DNA from: Rhodococcus jostii NBRC 16295
GTDB lineage: Bacteria > Actinomycetota > Actinomycetes > Mycobacteriales > Mycobacteriaceae
DNA length: 64,000 nucleotides
Direction of reading: 5' to 3'
NCBI RefSeq assembly: GCF_001894825.1
Contig: NZ_BCWY01000028.1
Location: 1 to 64,000, forward strand
Under the pieces are notes generated by a model that was given only the letters and a program-made list of their open reading frames with translations, made no database searches and was not told the DNA's origin. Positions 39,619 to 47,921 of this stretch are shown here, one piece after another (position 1 is the first letter of the stretch; each line of letters begins with the position of its first letter). Made by a program: the position numbers and the translations under genes.

Positions 39619-40476
39619 TCAGGTGGTCGCAACGAGGAGATCCTCTCCGCTAGACGGACGTAGACCGTCGGTCCGATCGGCGAAGTAGCGTTCGGCGAGG
39701 GTCCTTCCCGCCACGTGGTGCGCGTCCTCGAGACCGGCTTCGTGGGCCAGGGCCAGCATTTCCTGCGGGGTATAGAAGCTGATGAACGGAGTTCCGGCTG
39801 CTCGTGCACCGCTCTCGGACGCCCGGAGTCCGGGTCTGTCGGCGTCGTCGAGAAGTTCGGTCGGCAGCAAGAAGGTCATCGCCAGCGTCGATCCGAGGGC
39901 CAACCCGGCGAGCTGGCGCAGGGTTGCCGCCGTGGCGTCTCTCGTGAGGTACATGGTGACGCCGGTGGAGACAACGACCGCCGGCTCGCCAGGATCGAAG
40001 CCCGCGGCACCCAGCTGCTCCCACCAGGACTCGCTGGCCTCGAAATCGACCGGCACCAACCGCAACCAGTCGGGGACACCGAAGCCGAGCTCGACCAGGC
40101 GGCGCCGCTTCCAGGCTTGGGGGCCGGGCTGGTCGACCTCGAACACCCGCAGGCGGGAGGCGATCTCCGGCCTGCGCTGGGCGAAGGTGTCCAGACCGGC
40201 CCCCAGAACGACGTACTGGCCGACGCCGCGGCGGGCCTCCTCTGCAACCAGATCTTCGATGAATCGAGCGCGGGCTACGATCGCCGCCCGAAATCCGCGG
40301 GTGCCGGCAGGGTCCATGTCCGGGCGGCCCCGCCACCCGTTGTCCGGCCCCGCCAGTTGCAGACCGATCTCGTCCTCGAGTACGTGCGGCGGCGGGTCGA
40401 CCTGAACGTGCATCGCCCGCCACAAGGCGACTCGCACCGCCGTGCTGTCAGGTACCTCGGTTTCCTCGTCTGCCAT
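39619..40476 (-). CDS. SAM-dependent methyltransferase (leucine carboxyl methyltransferase type)
   Basis: A 285-residue class I methyltransferase of the actinobacterial family related to leucine carboxyl methyltransferases. The SAM motif is QYVVLGAGLDTFAQRRPE, followed by VFEVDQPGPQAWKRRRL and a later VVVSTGVTMYLTRDA. Many paralogues occur in mycolate-containing actinomycetes, and substrates are mostly unknown. ATG 40476 follows GAGGAGGAAGAGG; the in-frame extension to 40515 is less likely. Divergent from the F420/PPOX protein. Confidence 0.86.
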   Translation of the reverse strand: MADEETEVPDSTAVRVALWRAMHVQVDPPPHVLEDEIGLQLAGPDNGWRGRPDMDPAGTRGFRAAIVARARFIEDLVAEEARRGVGQYVVLGAGLDTFAQRRPEIASRLRVFEVDQPGPQAWKRRRLVELGFGVPDWLRLVPVDFEASESWWEQLGAAGFDPGEPAVVVSTGVTMYLTRDATAATLRQLAGLALGSTLAMTFLLPTELLDDADRPGLRASESGARAAGTPFISFYTPQEMLALAHEAGLEDAHHVAGRTLAERYFADRTDGLRPSSGEDLLVATT

Positions 40477-40603
40477 GCCCTCTTCCTCCTCGCAGTTCAG
40501 TTCTCGCCGTTTCACGTCCAGAGCTAATCGAGTCCTTCGCCGTCAGTGTCCGCCACAACGGCTCATACTGGGCTGCGAGCAGAGCGAAATCGGAGGTAAA
40601 CCG

Positions 40604-41074
40604 GTGACTACGCTTCAGGACGCTTTCGAGCTCGCCCGCGCCGATCAAGGATTGGCCGTCGTTGCGACGCTCCGTGCCGACGCAACCATTCAGTCGAGTG
40701 TGGTCAACACCGGCATCCTCGCGCATCCCGTCACAAGCGAGAGTGTGCTGGCGTTCGTTGCCCACGGCAAGGTCAAGCTGGCCAATCTGAGGGTCCGACC
40801 GCAGGTGACGACGACATTTCGCAGTGGCTGGCAGTGGGCCACCGTCGAAGGTCGTGCGGAGCTCGCCGGTCCGGACGATTCTCAGCCGTGGCTGGACTCC
40901 GAGCGGTTGCGGCTGCTGCTGCGCGACATCTTCGTCGCGGCGGGCGGAACTCACGACAACTGGTCCGAATTCGACCGCGTGATGGCCGCCGACCGCCGGA
41001 CTGCGGTGCTCGTCCGACCGGATCGCATTTACAGCAATCCGGCGCCGTCGAGCGCAGAACAGTCGGGGTCGTGA
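40604..41074 (+). CDS. PPOX-class (F420/FMN) oxidoreductase
   Basis: A 156-residue split-barrel protein of the pyridoxamine-5'-phosphate-oxidase-like class, of the kind that binds F420 or FMN in actinobacteria. Characteristic pieces are LAVVATLRADATIQSSVVNTGIL, VLAFVAHGKVKLANLRVRPQVTTTF and WQWATVEGRAELAGPDD. GTG 40604 has GGAGG about 8 bases upstream. The substrate and even the cofactor are not settled by sequence. Confidence 0.84.
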   Translation: MTTLQDAFELARADQGLAVVATLRADATIQSSVVNTGILAHPVTSESVLAFVAHGKVKLANLRVRPQVTTTFRSGWQWATVEGRAELAGPDDSQPWLDSERLRLLLRDIFVAAGGTHDNWSEFDRVMAADRRTAVLVRPDRIYSNPAPSSAEQSGS

Positions 41075-41225
41075 CCTACGTGTACTCCGCTCCTGGTGTG
41101 GAAGCTCCGACAAGCGCCATCCACTGATCTCCGGCGCTGACCAGGGACGATCGGCTTTTATTTGAGAGGTGCTGGGGTCGGGGACGGTGCTGAGTTGTCA
41201 TGTCACCGACGAAAGGCTCGAGCAG

Positions 41226-41639
41226 ATGCGCAGTCTCCGATGGTCCGTGTGCAAGGCCCTGCTGGTCGCAGGACTGGTTGCGACTCCTCTTGTCTGGAGT
41301 TCCGGGGAAGCGGTCGCAGCGCCGGGGGTGACGCCGTTTCAGATACCCCGCGTGTGGGCGTCGGGGACGTTCGGTTTATGCTTTCCGGCCTGCGTCGACG
41401 CCCCGTTTGCGGTTACCGGAGAGGCGCCGGGCGTAGTGACTTTTCACGACCCAACTCTCATGGAATCTATCGTGCTGTGGGTTGGGTGGACCAACCTGTC
41501 CACTGGCGCATCGGGTGTCGTTCGCGTGACCGGGGACGCGCCGGGGATCGGCTTCACCGGTGCCGGGGTCGTGGTCGCCTCCGCGATGGGGAACCTGGTC
41601 GAGTACGTCGGGGCAAGGGGTATCTTCTACGTCCAGTAG
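41226..41639 (+). CDS. Small secreted protein of unknown function
   Basis: A 137-residue protein with a clear Sec signal peptide: MRSLRWSVCK, a hydrophobic core ALLVAGLVATPLVW, and cleavage after AVA near residue 31. The mature part of about 105 residues is rich in Gly, Val and Thr with two Cys (LCFPAC, four residues apart) that could form a disulfide. Beta-rich spacing suggests a small beta-sandwich. I do not recognise the family. The chosen ATG gives the signal peptide its proper start. Confidence 0.7.
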   Translation: MRSLRWSVCKALLVAGLVATPLVWSSGEAVAAPGVTPFQIPRVWASGTFGLCFPACVDAPFAVTGEAPGVVTFHDPTLMESIVLWVGWTNLSTGASGVVRVTGDAPGIGFTGAGVVVASAMGNLVEYVGARGIFYVQ

Positions 41640-41870
41640 GGGACCGACATCGAGTGGTCGTTGCGCCTCGTTGGTCCTTGTTACTGGTCGGCCAAACCCT
41701 GAGACGAGGCTTCATGTCGTAGGCGCGAGGTACATTCTCGCTGCGACGAAACAGGTCGCCACTCACACCTCATATCCGAGAGATTCCGGCTCGGGTGGAT
41801 GCGGGGTGCAACCGCACTGCGTATCCAGGGGGAGTGGCGACCTTTCGTTGTCCATCGAATTTTCCGGCAG

Positions 41871-42242
41871 CTAGCGGGAGGCGGAGGTGGCGTGCCGGGG
41901 ATCGGCGCTGGGGCTCGAGTGCACAGGCGTGTGTGGTGGGGCCTCGCCGCGACGGAGTCTGCGGGTGTGCCGTCGGCGGTCGGCTTCGGTCATACCACCC
42001 CAGATTCCATAGGGCTCGTCGTTGCTCAGAGCGTGGTCCCGGCACTGGGCGAGGACGGGGCAGTCCTGACAGATCTGTCGGGCGCCCGATTCGCGCCGGG
42101 CCCGGGCGTGGCCGCGTTCTCCGTCGGGGGAGAAGAAGACCGACGATTCGATGCCGCGGCACGCGGCGCGACCCTCCCAACTTCCGGGGCTGGTGAAGAT
42201 CTCGTCGGCCGGTGTCGGTCGATAAGGGTCGTGCGGGGGCAC
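41871..42242 (-). CDS. WhiB-family iron-sulfur regulator
   Basis: A 123-residue Wbl protein. The four Fe-S cysteines are Cys28 (AACRG), Cys58, Cys61 and Cys67 (CQDCPVLAQC). The turn motif PYGIWGGMT and the basic tail RRRHTRRLRR, which contacts DNA, follow. Wbl proteins bind a 4Fe-4S cluster and the sigma region 4 of RNA polymerase to redirect transcription. GTG 42242 has GAAGGA just upstream. Its function class (WhiB1-7) is not assigned. Confidence 0.87.
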   Translation of the reverse strand: MPPHDPYRPTPADEIFTSPGSWEGRAACRGIESSVFFSPDGERGHARARRESGARQICQDCPVLAQCRDHALSNDEPYGIWGGMTEADRRRHTRRLRRGEAPPHTPVHSSPSADPRHATSASR

Positions 42243-42649
42243 TGCGGTTCCTTCCGTCCCGAACGGTGGAACTGTGAACAGATCCGCACGCTGGGAAAAC
42301 TGATATTGATGTCGTTCGTGTACTTCTTTCCGGTTACGCCTCGTGTCAGATAACAAACCGGACACCCTGTTTAGAGGTATACCTGATCACCCGACTCCGA
42401 CGCCACTCGGTCGGGTGTCCAGCTGTGTGCGGGTGTGGGATCGGTCGGCCTGCATTCCGCGGCCTCCGACTGCTGGGCGCCTGTCCATCACTGCCTTGGT
42501 ACGCGCCCGCGGATGTGGGCCGGCGGAAACATTCCCGGAAATGCCCCACTCGGCTCCCACGTACTTCACAATGGCCACCGAAAGAGCTTGAGGTGCAACG
42601 TATGTCGAACCATTATCGCTGTAGGGAAACTCGAGACATAGGAGACCCG
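42243..42649. other. Divergent gap; no gene seen
   Basis: These 407 bases lie between divergent genes (whiB and a small ORF). They must hold both promoters. I see no convincing coding frame, hairpin or repeat. Confidence 0.45.
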
Positions 42650-42904
42650 ATGCCCGTTTCGTCACACGTGTTGTTGCAGCATGTGCAGGACCGCACGACC
42701 GATCTGCGCCGATGGTTGGATACAGGTGGTAACGGTGCGGCCCTCAACGCTTATCTTCGCGACGAACCTGTCGACGACCGGTGGTTGGCCACTTATGAGC
42801 GCCTCCGGCGCGATCTGCTGCGGGCCGTCGGTCACGCTTGCCCGCCCCCGGCTCGGCGCGAGAGGCCGATGTCGAGCGTGGGGCACCGACCCAACGGCCG
42901 ATGA
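42650..42904 (+). CDS. Small hypothetical protein
   Basis: An 84-residue ORF (MPVSSHVLLQHVQDRTTDLRRWLDTGG and onward) preceded by AGGAG at a good distance. Predicted mostly helical and charged, without known motifs. Its stop overlaps the start of the next small ORF by ATGA, and the pattern of third-position G/C is coding-like. I do not recognise it. Confidence 0.55.
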   Translation: MPVSSHVLLQHVQDRTTDLRRWLDTGGNGAALNAYLRDEPVDDRWLATYERLRRDLLRAVGHACPPPARRERPMSSVGHRPNGR

Positions 42905-43107
42905 ACCAGGATCAGCGCCGGGCCCTGGAGCAGGTGCGCGACACCTGCGCCATGCTGCACAGTTTCATGAACACCGACCTGAGAGACCGGCCCAGGGAGC
43001 GGGTCCGATCCGCGACCTTCCAACAACTCACCGACGACCTCCTCGACGCTGTCACCGCGGCAGAGTCGGCGGGTGTCCCCGAACACCTCATCTTCGACAG
43101 CATGTGA
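42901..43107 (+). CDS. Small helical hypothetical protein
   Basis: A 68-residue ORF (MNQDQRRALEQVRDTCAMLHSFMNTDL and onward), translationally coupled by ATGA to the previous small gene. It looks like a short two-helix protein. It has no recognisable family. A Cys-rich copper-type protein gene lies 136 bases downstream. Confidence 0.55.
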   Translation: MNQDQRRALEQVRDTCAMLHSFMNTDLRDRPRERVRSATFQQLTDDLLDAVTAAESAGVPEHLIFDSM

Positions 43108-43243
43108 GATCGGGCGGGGTGGAGGAGGCCGGCCACGACGACGCGCGGGGGCGGTGGCAAGAATCCCGAGGTGGGGACGCGCGCGGCGCCCGAACGGGAC
43201 TAGCGTCGAAGAAGAACCGCAACCACCTCGATGAGGAGGGGCT

Positions 43244-43651
43244 ATGACTCTCACCCGAGAACTGTTCGACACCATGACCGCCAAGTCTGGGCTGAGCAGC
43301 GAAGTGCTCGCCGGCGCCGTGGACACTTTGCAGGAATGCGAGGAAATCGTCGCCGCCTGCGCGATGGGCATGATCGGCGCGCAAGACGCGCGGCAACTGG
43401 CCCCCTCGATCAGCTGCGACCTGGACTGCGCCGACCTCCTCGGTGTCACCCGCCGCGTCCTGACCCGCGGCAGCGGCCCCGACCACACCCTGATCACGGC
43501 CCAGGTCGAAGCCTGCCTACTCGCCTGCGAACGCAGCCACGAGTTGTGCAGCCAACACGCCGACCACCATGTGCACTGCCGGATGTGCGCGGAAGCGACT
43601 CGCCGCTGCGCCGACATGTGCAGACAAGTCCTTCGAGCGCTTCACGCATAG
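43244..43651 (+). CDS. Cys-rich four-helix-bundle copper-binding protein (DUF326)
   Basis: A 135-residue protein with 11 cysteines at 32, 39, 58, 62, 91, 95, 102, 112, 115, 122 and 126. Most are spaced for the inner face of helices (CxxxC, CxxC). This matches the DUF326/Csp family of four-helix-bundle copper-storage proteins, which bind many Cu(I) ions inside the bundle. There is no signal peptide, so it would be a cytosolic Csp3-like store. GGAGGGG precedes the ATG. Confidence 0.83.
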   Translation: MTLTRELFDTMTAKSGLSSEVLAGAVDTLQECEEIVAACAMGMIGAQDARQLAPSISCDLDCADLLGVTRRVLTRGSGPDHTLITAQVEACLLACERSHELCSQHADHHVHCRMCAEATRRCADMCRQVLRALHA

Positions 43652-44209
43652 CGTCCACGCGTCGTGCCCCGGACCGTGCACTCAACGTCGTCTCCCCATC
43701 GACGTCACGATACGACTGGTGCGTCAGCCGGGTACCTGACCAGTTGAGCCGACGGAAGCCTTGGCGACGGACACCCGAGATGTCCCACCCTGTACCCCCG
43801 AGGGTGGGCGTTCCGGAAAGTATGTCGAGGACACGGCGTTCTACTGGTCAACCCATTCGCAGACGTCCGCGAATGGGTTGGAACGCCGCTTTGCCGCACC
43901 CGGCATGTCGATGGGTACGGGACAAAGCGGCAGGTCAGGAGCTTTCCGTCACAGGGCTGCTATCGGGACGCGCTGGTCAGCGTTCGCCTATCGGTCGGGT
44001 CTCAGACGGGTACGGATCGCATGGACGTGGCGCTATCTGGAGCAGGCCGACATCTCACCGGCAGTGTCGGTGCCGGAATCATTCTCTCTGATCTCCAGGG
44101 TTCGCGGCTCGTCTCGGCGCTCATGATCCGATCGTCGCACGCCGCGATGAGCAGGAGTCCTCCCACTCGATCGGCCGCGCGAAGATTCATGACCTCGGAG
44201 AAGGAGCGA
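43652..44209. other. Gap of 558 bases with a large hairpin
   Basis: No credible gene is seen between the Cys-rich protein and the OYE gene (these converge). The gap contains a composite hairpin at 43834-43888 (listed separately). The rest shows no recognisable feature. Confidence 0.5.
43834..43888. repeat. Two-tier inverted repeat, strong hairpin
   Basis: The inner stem is a perfect 11-bp repeat AACCCATTCGC (43850-43860) / GCGAATGGGTT (43869-43879) with an 8-base loop. An outer perfect 8-bp stem CGGCGTTC (43834-43841) / GAACGCCG (43881-43888) encloses it with an asymmetric internal loop. It is too far from the Cys-rich gene (183 bases) for a simple terminator. Confidence 0.65.
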
Positions 44210-45454
44210 CTAGCCGCCGCGCTTGCGGCGGAAGGATCCCCGGCCATTGCGGCGCAGCAGTGCGACCGTGGTGGCGAGGCGACCCCGATTCGGATCGGGT
44301 TCCAGCCCGGCGCCCACACGGTGCAGCTGGTCGGTGTGCCAGCCGAGGTCGAGGACCCCGTCGAGCGCTGTGATGTCGACCAACTTGCCCAGGACGCTGC
44401 GCATCCCGGATCGCAATTGGTGGGTGGTCAGGGTGTCGGCGCGCCGGGCGAGGATGACGTCGGCGGCGTCGGTGGTGGTCGCGGTGGGTCGGCCGATGCC
44501 GACGACGTCGCATTCGCCGGCGTGGATCGCCTCGTCCATCGCCGTGCGGGATCGGAATCCCCCGGTCACGGCCAGCGGGACGGTTCCTGCCAGGCCGCGG
44601 ACCGTGCGGGCGTACTCGAGGAAGTAGGCCTCGCGGGCGCGCGTGCTTGCGGCGGCACTGCCCATCATGGCAGGTGACTCATAGCTTCCACCGCTGACCT
44701 CGATCAGGTCGAGGCCTTCCTGGGCCAGTGCCGCGATCACACCGCGCGACTCGCCCTCGGTGAATCCTCCTCTTTGGAAGTCGGCGGAGTTGAGTTTGAT
44801 GCCGACTGCGAAGCCCGGCGATACCCGCGCGCGGATGCGGCGCACGACCTCGAGGACGAAGCGCATCCGGCGTTGGGGGTCACCGCCCCAGTCGTCGTCG
44901 CGCCGGTTCGCCAACGGTGAGAGGAACTGTGCGACGAGGTAGCCGTGCGCGCCGTGGATCTGCACGCCGTCGAATCCGGCTGTCTCACAGACTGTCGCGG
45001 CGGTCGCGAAGCGTTCGATGATGTCCTCGATCTCGCCGGGGGTCAGCTCACGGGGTGTGGCGGCGCCGGGGATGTTGAGGGGGACCTGACTGGGGGCGAC
45101 GGGGGTGTGCCCGAGCGCGAGCGGGTTCGACTGGCGTCCGGGGTGGTTGAGTTGCACCCAGATCGGGACGCCGGCGTCCTCGGTCGTCTTGGCCCAGCGG
45201 GCCAGTGCGTCGAGGTCGCGTTCGTCCTCGATGACGATGTTGCCCGGCTCGCCGAGCTGGGTGCGGTCGACCATGACGTTTCCGGTGATGAGCAGACCGT
45301 AGCCACCGCGGCCCCAGGTGGTGTAGAGCCGCTCGAGGCGGCCGTCGGGAGAGTTCCGCGCGTCGCCGAGGGCTTCGCTCAGCGCGGCCTTCATGATCCG
45401 ATTGGGGAGTACCTGGCCGCAGGGCAGTGTCAGCGGGTCGTGCAGGGAATTCAT
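44210..45454 (-). CDS. NADH:flavin oxidoreductase, old yellow enzyme family
   Basis: A 414-residue OYE-family reductase. FMN-barrel signatures are LPNRIMKAALSEALGD, WVQLNHPGRQS, and the active-site loop GFDGVQIHGAHGYLVAQFLSP. VTGGFRSRTAMDEAI and CDVVGIGRP close the barrel. It should reduce the C=C bond of an enone or dienoyl-CoA in the cytoplasm. It is the last gene of a four-gene minus-strand unit (enoyl-CoA hydratase, hydrolase, CoA ligase, OYE), 30 bases after the ligase. Confidence 0.87.
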   Translation of the reverse strand: MNSLHDPLTLPCGQVLPNRIMKAALSEALGDARNSPDGRLERLYTTWGRGGYGLLITGNVMVDRTQLGEPGNIVIEDERDLDALARWAKTTEDAGVPIWVQLNHPGRQSNPLALGHTPVAPSQVPLNIPGAATPRELTPGEIEDIIERFATAATVCETAGFDGVQIHGAHGYLVAQFLSPLANRRDDDWGGDPQRRMRFVLEVVRRIRARVSPGFAVGIKLNSADFQRGGFTEGESRGVIAALAQEGLDLIEVSGGSYESPAMMGSAAASTRAREAYFLEYARTVRGLAGTVPLAVTGGFRSRTAMDEAIHAGECDVVGIGRPTATTTDAADVILARRADTLTTHQLRSGMRSVLGKLVDITALDGVLDLGWHTDQLHRVGAGLEPDPNRGRLATTVALLRRNGRGSFRRKRGG

Positions 45455-45484
45455 AGAGAGCTTTCCTTTCGCAGGGTTCGATGG

Positions 45485-46954
45485 TCACGACGCCGTAGCG
45501 GCGGTGGTGTGGGCGGCCCGCAGCATGGTCTTGTCGATCTTGCCGACGGCGTTTTTGGCGATGGCGTCAACAACGACGATGGTGGTGGGCCGCTTGTAGT
45601 GACTGAGTTGGTGCGCGCAGTGCGCTGTGAGCGCGGCGGTATCGACCCTCGTGCCGGGTCGTGGTTGGACGTAGGCGACGACGACCTCGCCCCATTTGTC
45701 GTCGGGGATGCCGATCACGGCGGCCTCGAGGACGGACGGGTCGCCTGCCAGCACGTCCTCGATCTCCTTGGGGTAGATGTTCTCACCGCCACGGATGATC
45801 ATGTCTTTCGATCGTCCGACCAGTGTCAGGTAGCCCTCCGCATCGAGGTGGCCGACGTCGCCGGTGTGCAGCCAGCCGTCGACCACGGTGCGAGCGGCTT
45901 CCTCCGGGCGGCCGAGGTAGCCGCGCATGACATTGGGGCCACGGACGATGACCTCACCGTCCACCCCGGTGCCCATCTCGGTGCCGTGCTCGTCTACGAT
46001 ACGAATCTCCTGACCCGGCATGGCAATTCCCACCGTTCCGGGGGGCCGATGTCCCGACACCGGGTTGAGGGTGGAGGCGCAAGTTCCTTCGGACAGCCCG
46101 TAGCCCTCGAGGAGGGGGAACCCGTACCGGGCCTCGAACCGGTTCAGCAACTCAGCCGGGGCGGGTGCGGCGCCGCAGATACCGAACCGCAGGGACGACG
46201 TGTCGGGTCGGACGTCGTCGGGGAGCGCCGCCAGAAGGTTGTAGATCGTCGGCACCGCGCTGAAGTAGGTCGGACGCGCGGATTCGACGAGGTCGAAGAA
46301 GGTTCGGGGATCGAACCGGCCTGCGATGGTGACGCTCGCGCCGGCGAGGAGCGGGGTGAGGACGCTGACGACGATGCCGTTGACGTGGAAGAGCGGCAGG
46401 ATCAGCAGGCACCGGTCGGCCGGCCCCAGCTGCAACGCCTGGACACCCATCTGTGCCATGGCGTCGATGTTGGCGTGGTCGAGCATCACGCCCTTCGGCA
46501 CTCCGGTGGTGCCGCTGGTGTAGATCAGCAGGGCGAGCGCGGACGAGTCCGCACGTGGTGTGGGATCCGCCGCCACCGGCGTGTCGTACAGCTCGCCGAC
46601 GGCGAGTGTGGCGACGCCACCCACCGGGGTCGTGCCGTCCTCGACGACGAGCAGGCGTGCGGCGGAGTCGGCGAGCTGACGAGCGACCTCGACGTCGGTC
46701 AGGGTCGGATTTACTGGAGTAATGGTGGCGCCGAGCCGCCAAGTCGCGAACAACAGCACCACGAAATCGGCCCGGTTTGGCAGTTTCAGGGCCACGACAT
46801 CTGCGGGGCCGATTCCGAGGTCCTGGAGGTGACGGGCTGCCGCGCGGACCCGGCCCAGTAGCTGAGCATTGGTGAGCGACCCGGTGGCGTCGGAGACCGC
46901 GGGTCCGTGCGGGTCGAGATCGGCGCGGCGGTCGGGGAGCGAAGCGAAATTCAT
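45485..46954 (-). CDS. Acyl-CoA synthetase (class I adenylate-forming)
   Basis: A 489-residue AMP-forming ligase. ATP-binding motif YTSGTTGVPKG, the A5 motif EGYGLSEGTCAST, LHTGDVGHLDAEGYLTLVGRSKDMII, and the C-terminal catalytic Lys in KNAVGKIDK are all present. It activates a carboxylic acid to its CoA thioester. The ATG at 46954 matches the family start. The other genes of the unit (enoyl-CoA hydratase family, alpha/beta hydrolase and OYE) fit breakdown of a short or cyclic unsaturated acid. Confidence 0.9.
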   Translation of the reverse strand: MNFASLPDRRADLDPHGPAVSDATGSLTNAQLLGRVRAAARHLQDLGIGPADVVALKLPNRADFVVLLFATWRLGATITPVNPTLTDVEVARQLADSAARLLVVEDGTTPVGGVATLAVGELYDTPVAADPTPRADSSALALLIYTSGTTGVPKGVMLDHANIDAMAQMGVQALQLGPADRCLLILPLFHVNGIVVSVLTPLLAGASVTIAGRFDPRTFFDLVESARPTYFSAVPTIYNLLAALPDDVRPDTSSLRFGICGAAPAPAELLNRFEARYGFPLLEGYGLSEGTCASTLNPVSGHRPPGTVGIAMPGQEIRIVDEHGTEMGTGVDGEVIVRGPNVMRGYLGRPEEAARTVVDGWLHTGDVGHLDAEGYLTLVGRSKDMIIRGGENIYPKEIEDVLAGDPSVLEAAVIGIPDDKWGEVVVAYVQPRPGTRVDTAALTAHCAHQLSHYKRPTTIVVVDAIAKNAVGKIDKTMLRAAHTTAATAS

Positions 46955-46965
46955 GGTGGGTGTAC

Positions 46966-47913
46966 TCACCTTCGGTTCGATGCGATTCGGCCGGGAGTGG
47001 GTGTTGTGGGTGCGGGGTCGAGGTGGCGGGTGAGGAAGTCGATCTGGTCGTGGACCAGTTCCTCGAAGGGTGCGCCGAGGTAGAAGTCGAAGTGGCCGGC
47101 GTCGTAGGTCTTGATCTCGCCCTGCGGTGCGGTGCGGGCGTATCGGAGGGTCTGGGCGGGTGGGGTGACGGTGTCGGTGTTGCTGATGCAGAAGAGGATC
47201 GGGAAGGCGATGTTTTTCGCCGCTCGGCCGGGTCGGTAGGTGACGAGACTGGGAATGACCCGTGCCGCCACCTCGTTCCGGAACGTTGTCCCGGCGGGCG
47301 CGATCGCCCGGTAGCCGGGCAGCGCGTCCGGGGCGTTCATCAGCGCGAGCGACCCGGGTGCGCCGGCGAGGGGAATCGTAACCGGTGCGTTGCGGCGGGC
47401 TTTGGCCGCCAGATCCCGGGCAATCACGGGAGCCGCCTTCAGCGTGGCCGCCGGGCCGAGCGCGAGGGCGGAGGCCAGCCCGTCGGTGAACGGGCACTGG
47501 GCTACCGCGGCCCGCAGTTCCGGGTGCCGGGAGGCGACGGTGATGGCGTGGCCGCCGCCGAAGGAGCTGCCCCAGACGGCGATGCGGGTGCCGTCGAGAC
47601 CGCGGCGAGCCTTCACCCAGGCGATGGCGGCATCCCAGTCGGCGAGCTGCTTCTTGATCGACAGCAGCTGGCGGGGGTGGCCGCCGCTGTCGCCGAAGTG
47701 CCGGTAGGTGAACGCGAAGGCGGCGATGCCGGCCTTGGCGAAGTGTTCGGCGAAGGCGTCCAGGCGCATGTCGCGGGTGGCGCCGAGGCCGTGTCCGAGG
47801 ATGACGACCGGCGGGGAGGTGACACCGGTGGGGAGGTAGAGCCACGCGGCGCAGGAGCTGTCGCCCGAGGAGAAGAGGACGTCGTGACGGGTGTAGGGCT
47901 TCTTGGTGGCCAT
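46966..47913 (-). CDS. Alpha/beta hydrolase (DLH/X-Pro dipeptidyl-peptidase-like)
   Basis: A 315-residue cytoplasmic alpha/beta hydrolase. The oxyanion loop is ILGHGLGATRD, the nucleophile elbow is WGSSFGGGHA (Ser in GSSFGG), and the catalytic His is in YDAGHFDFYLG. ATG 47913 is preferred for the GGTGAG 8 bases upstream. A GTG at 47925 would overlap the stop of the upstream gene by GTGA and is equally possible. The substrate is unknown, probably an ester, thioester or ketone within the same pathway. Confidence 0.83.
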   Translation of the reverse strand: MATKKPYTRHDVLFSSGDSSCAAWLYLPTGVTSPPVVILGHGLGATRDMRLDAFAEHFAKAGIAAFAFTYRHFGDSGGHPRQLLSIKKQLADWDAAIAWVKARRGLDGTRIAVWGSSFGGGHAITVASRHPELRAAVAQCPFTDGLASALALGPAATLKAAPVIARDLAAKARRNAPVTIPLAGAPGSLALMNAPDALPGYRAIAPAGTTFRNEVAARVIPSLVTYRPGRAAKNIAFPILFCISNTDTVTPPAQTLRYARTAPQGEIKTYDAGHFDFYLGAPFEELVHDQIDFLTRHLDPAPTTPTPGRIASNRR

Positions 47914-47921
47914 GGCTGGTC

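Noticed and set aside
43761-44126. A 121-codon frame in the 558-bp gap
   Set aside because: It runs through the large hairpin, has no ribosome binding site or known motif, and looks like random high-GC coding.
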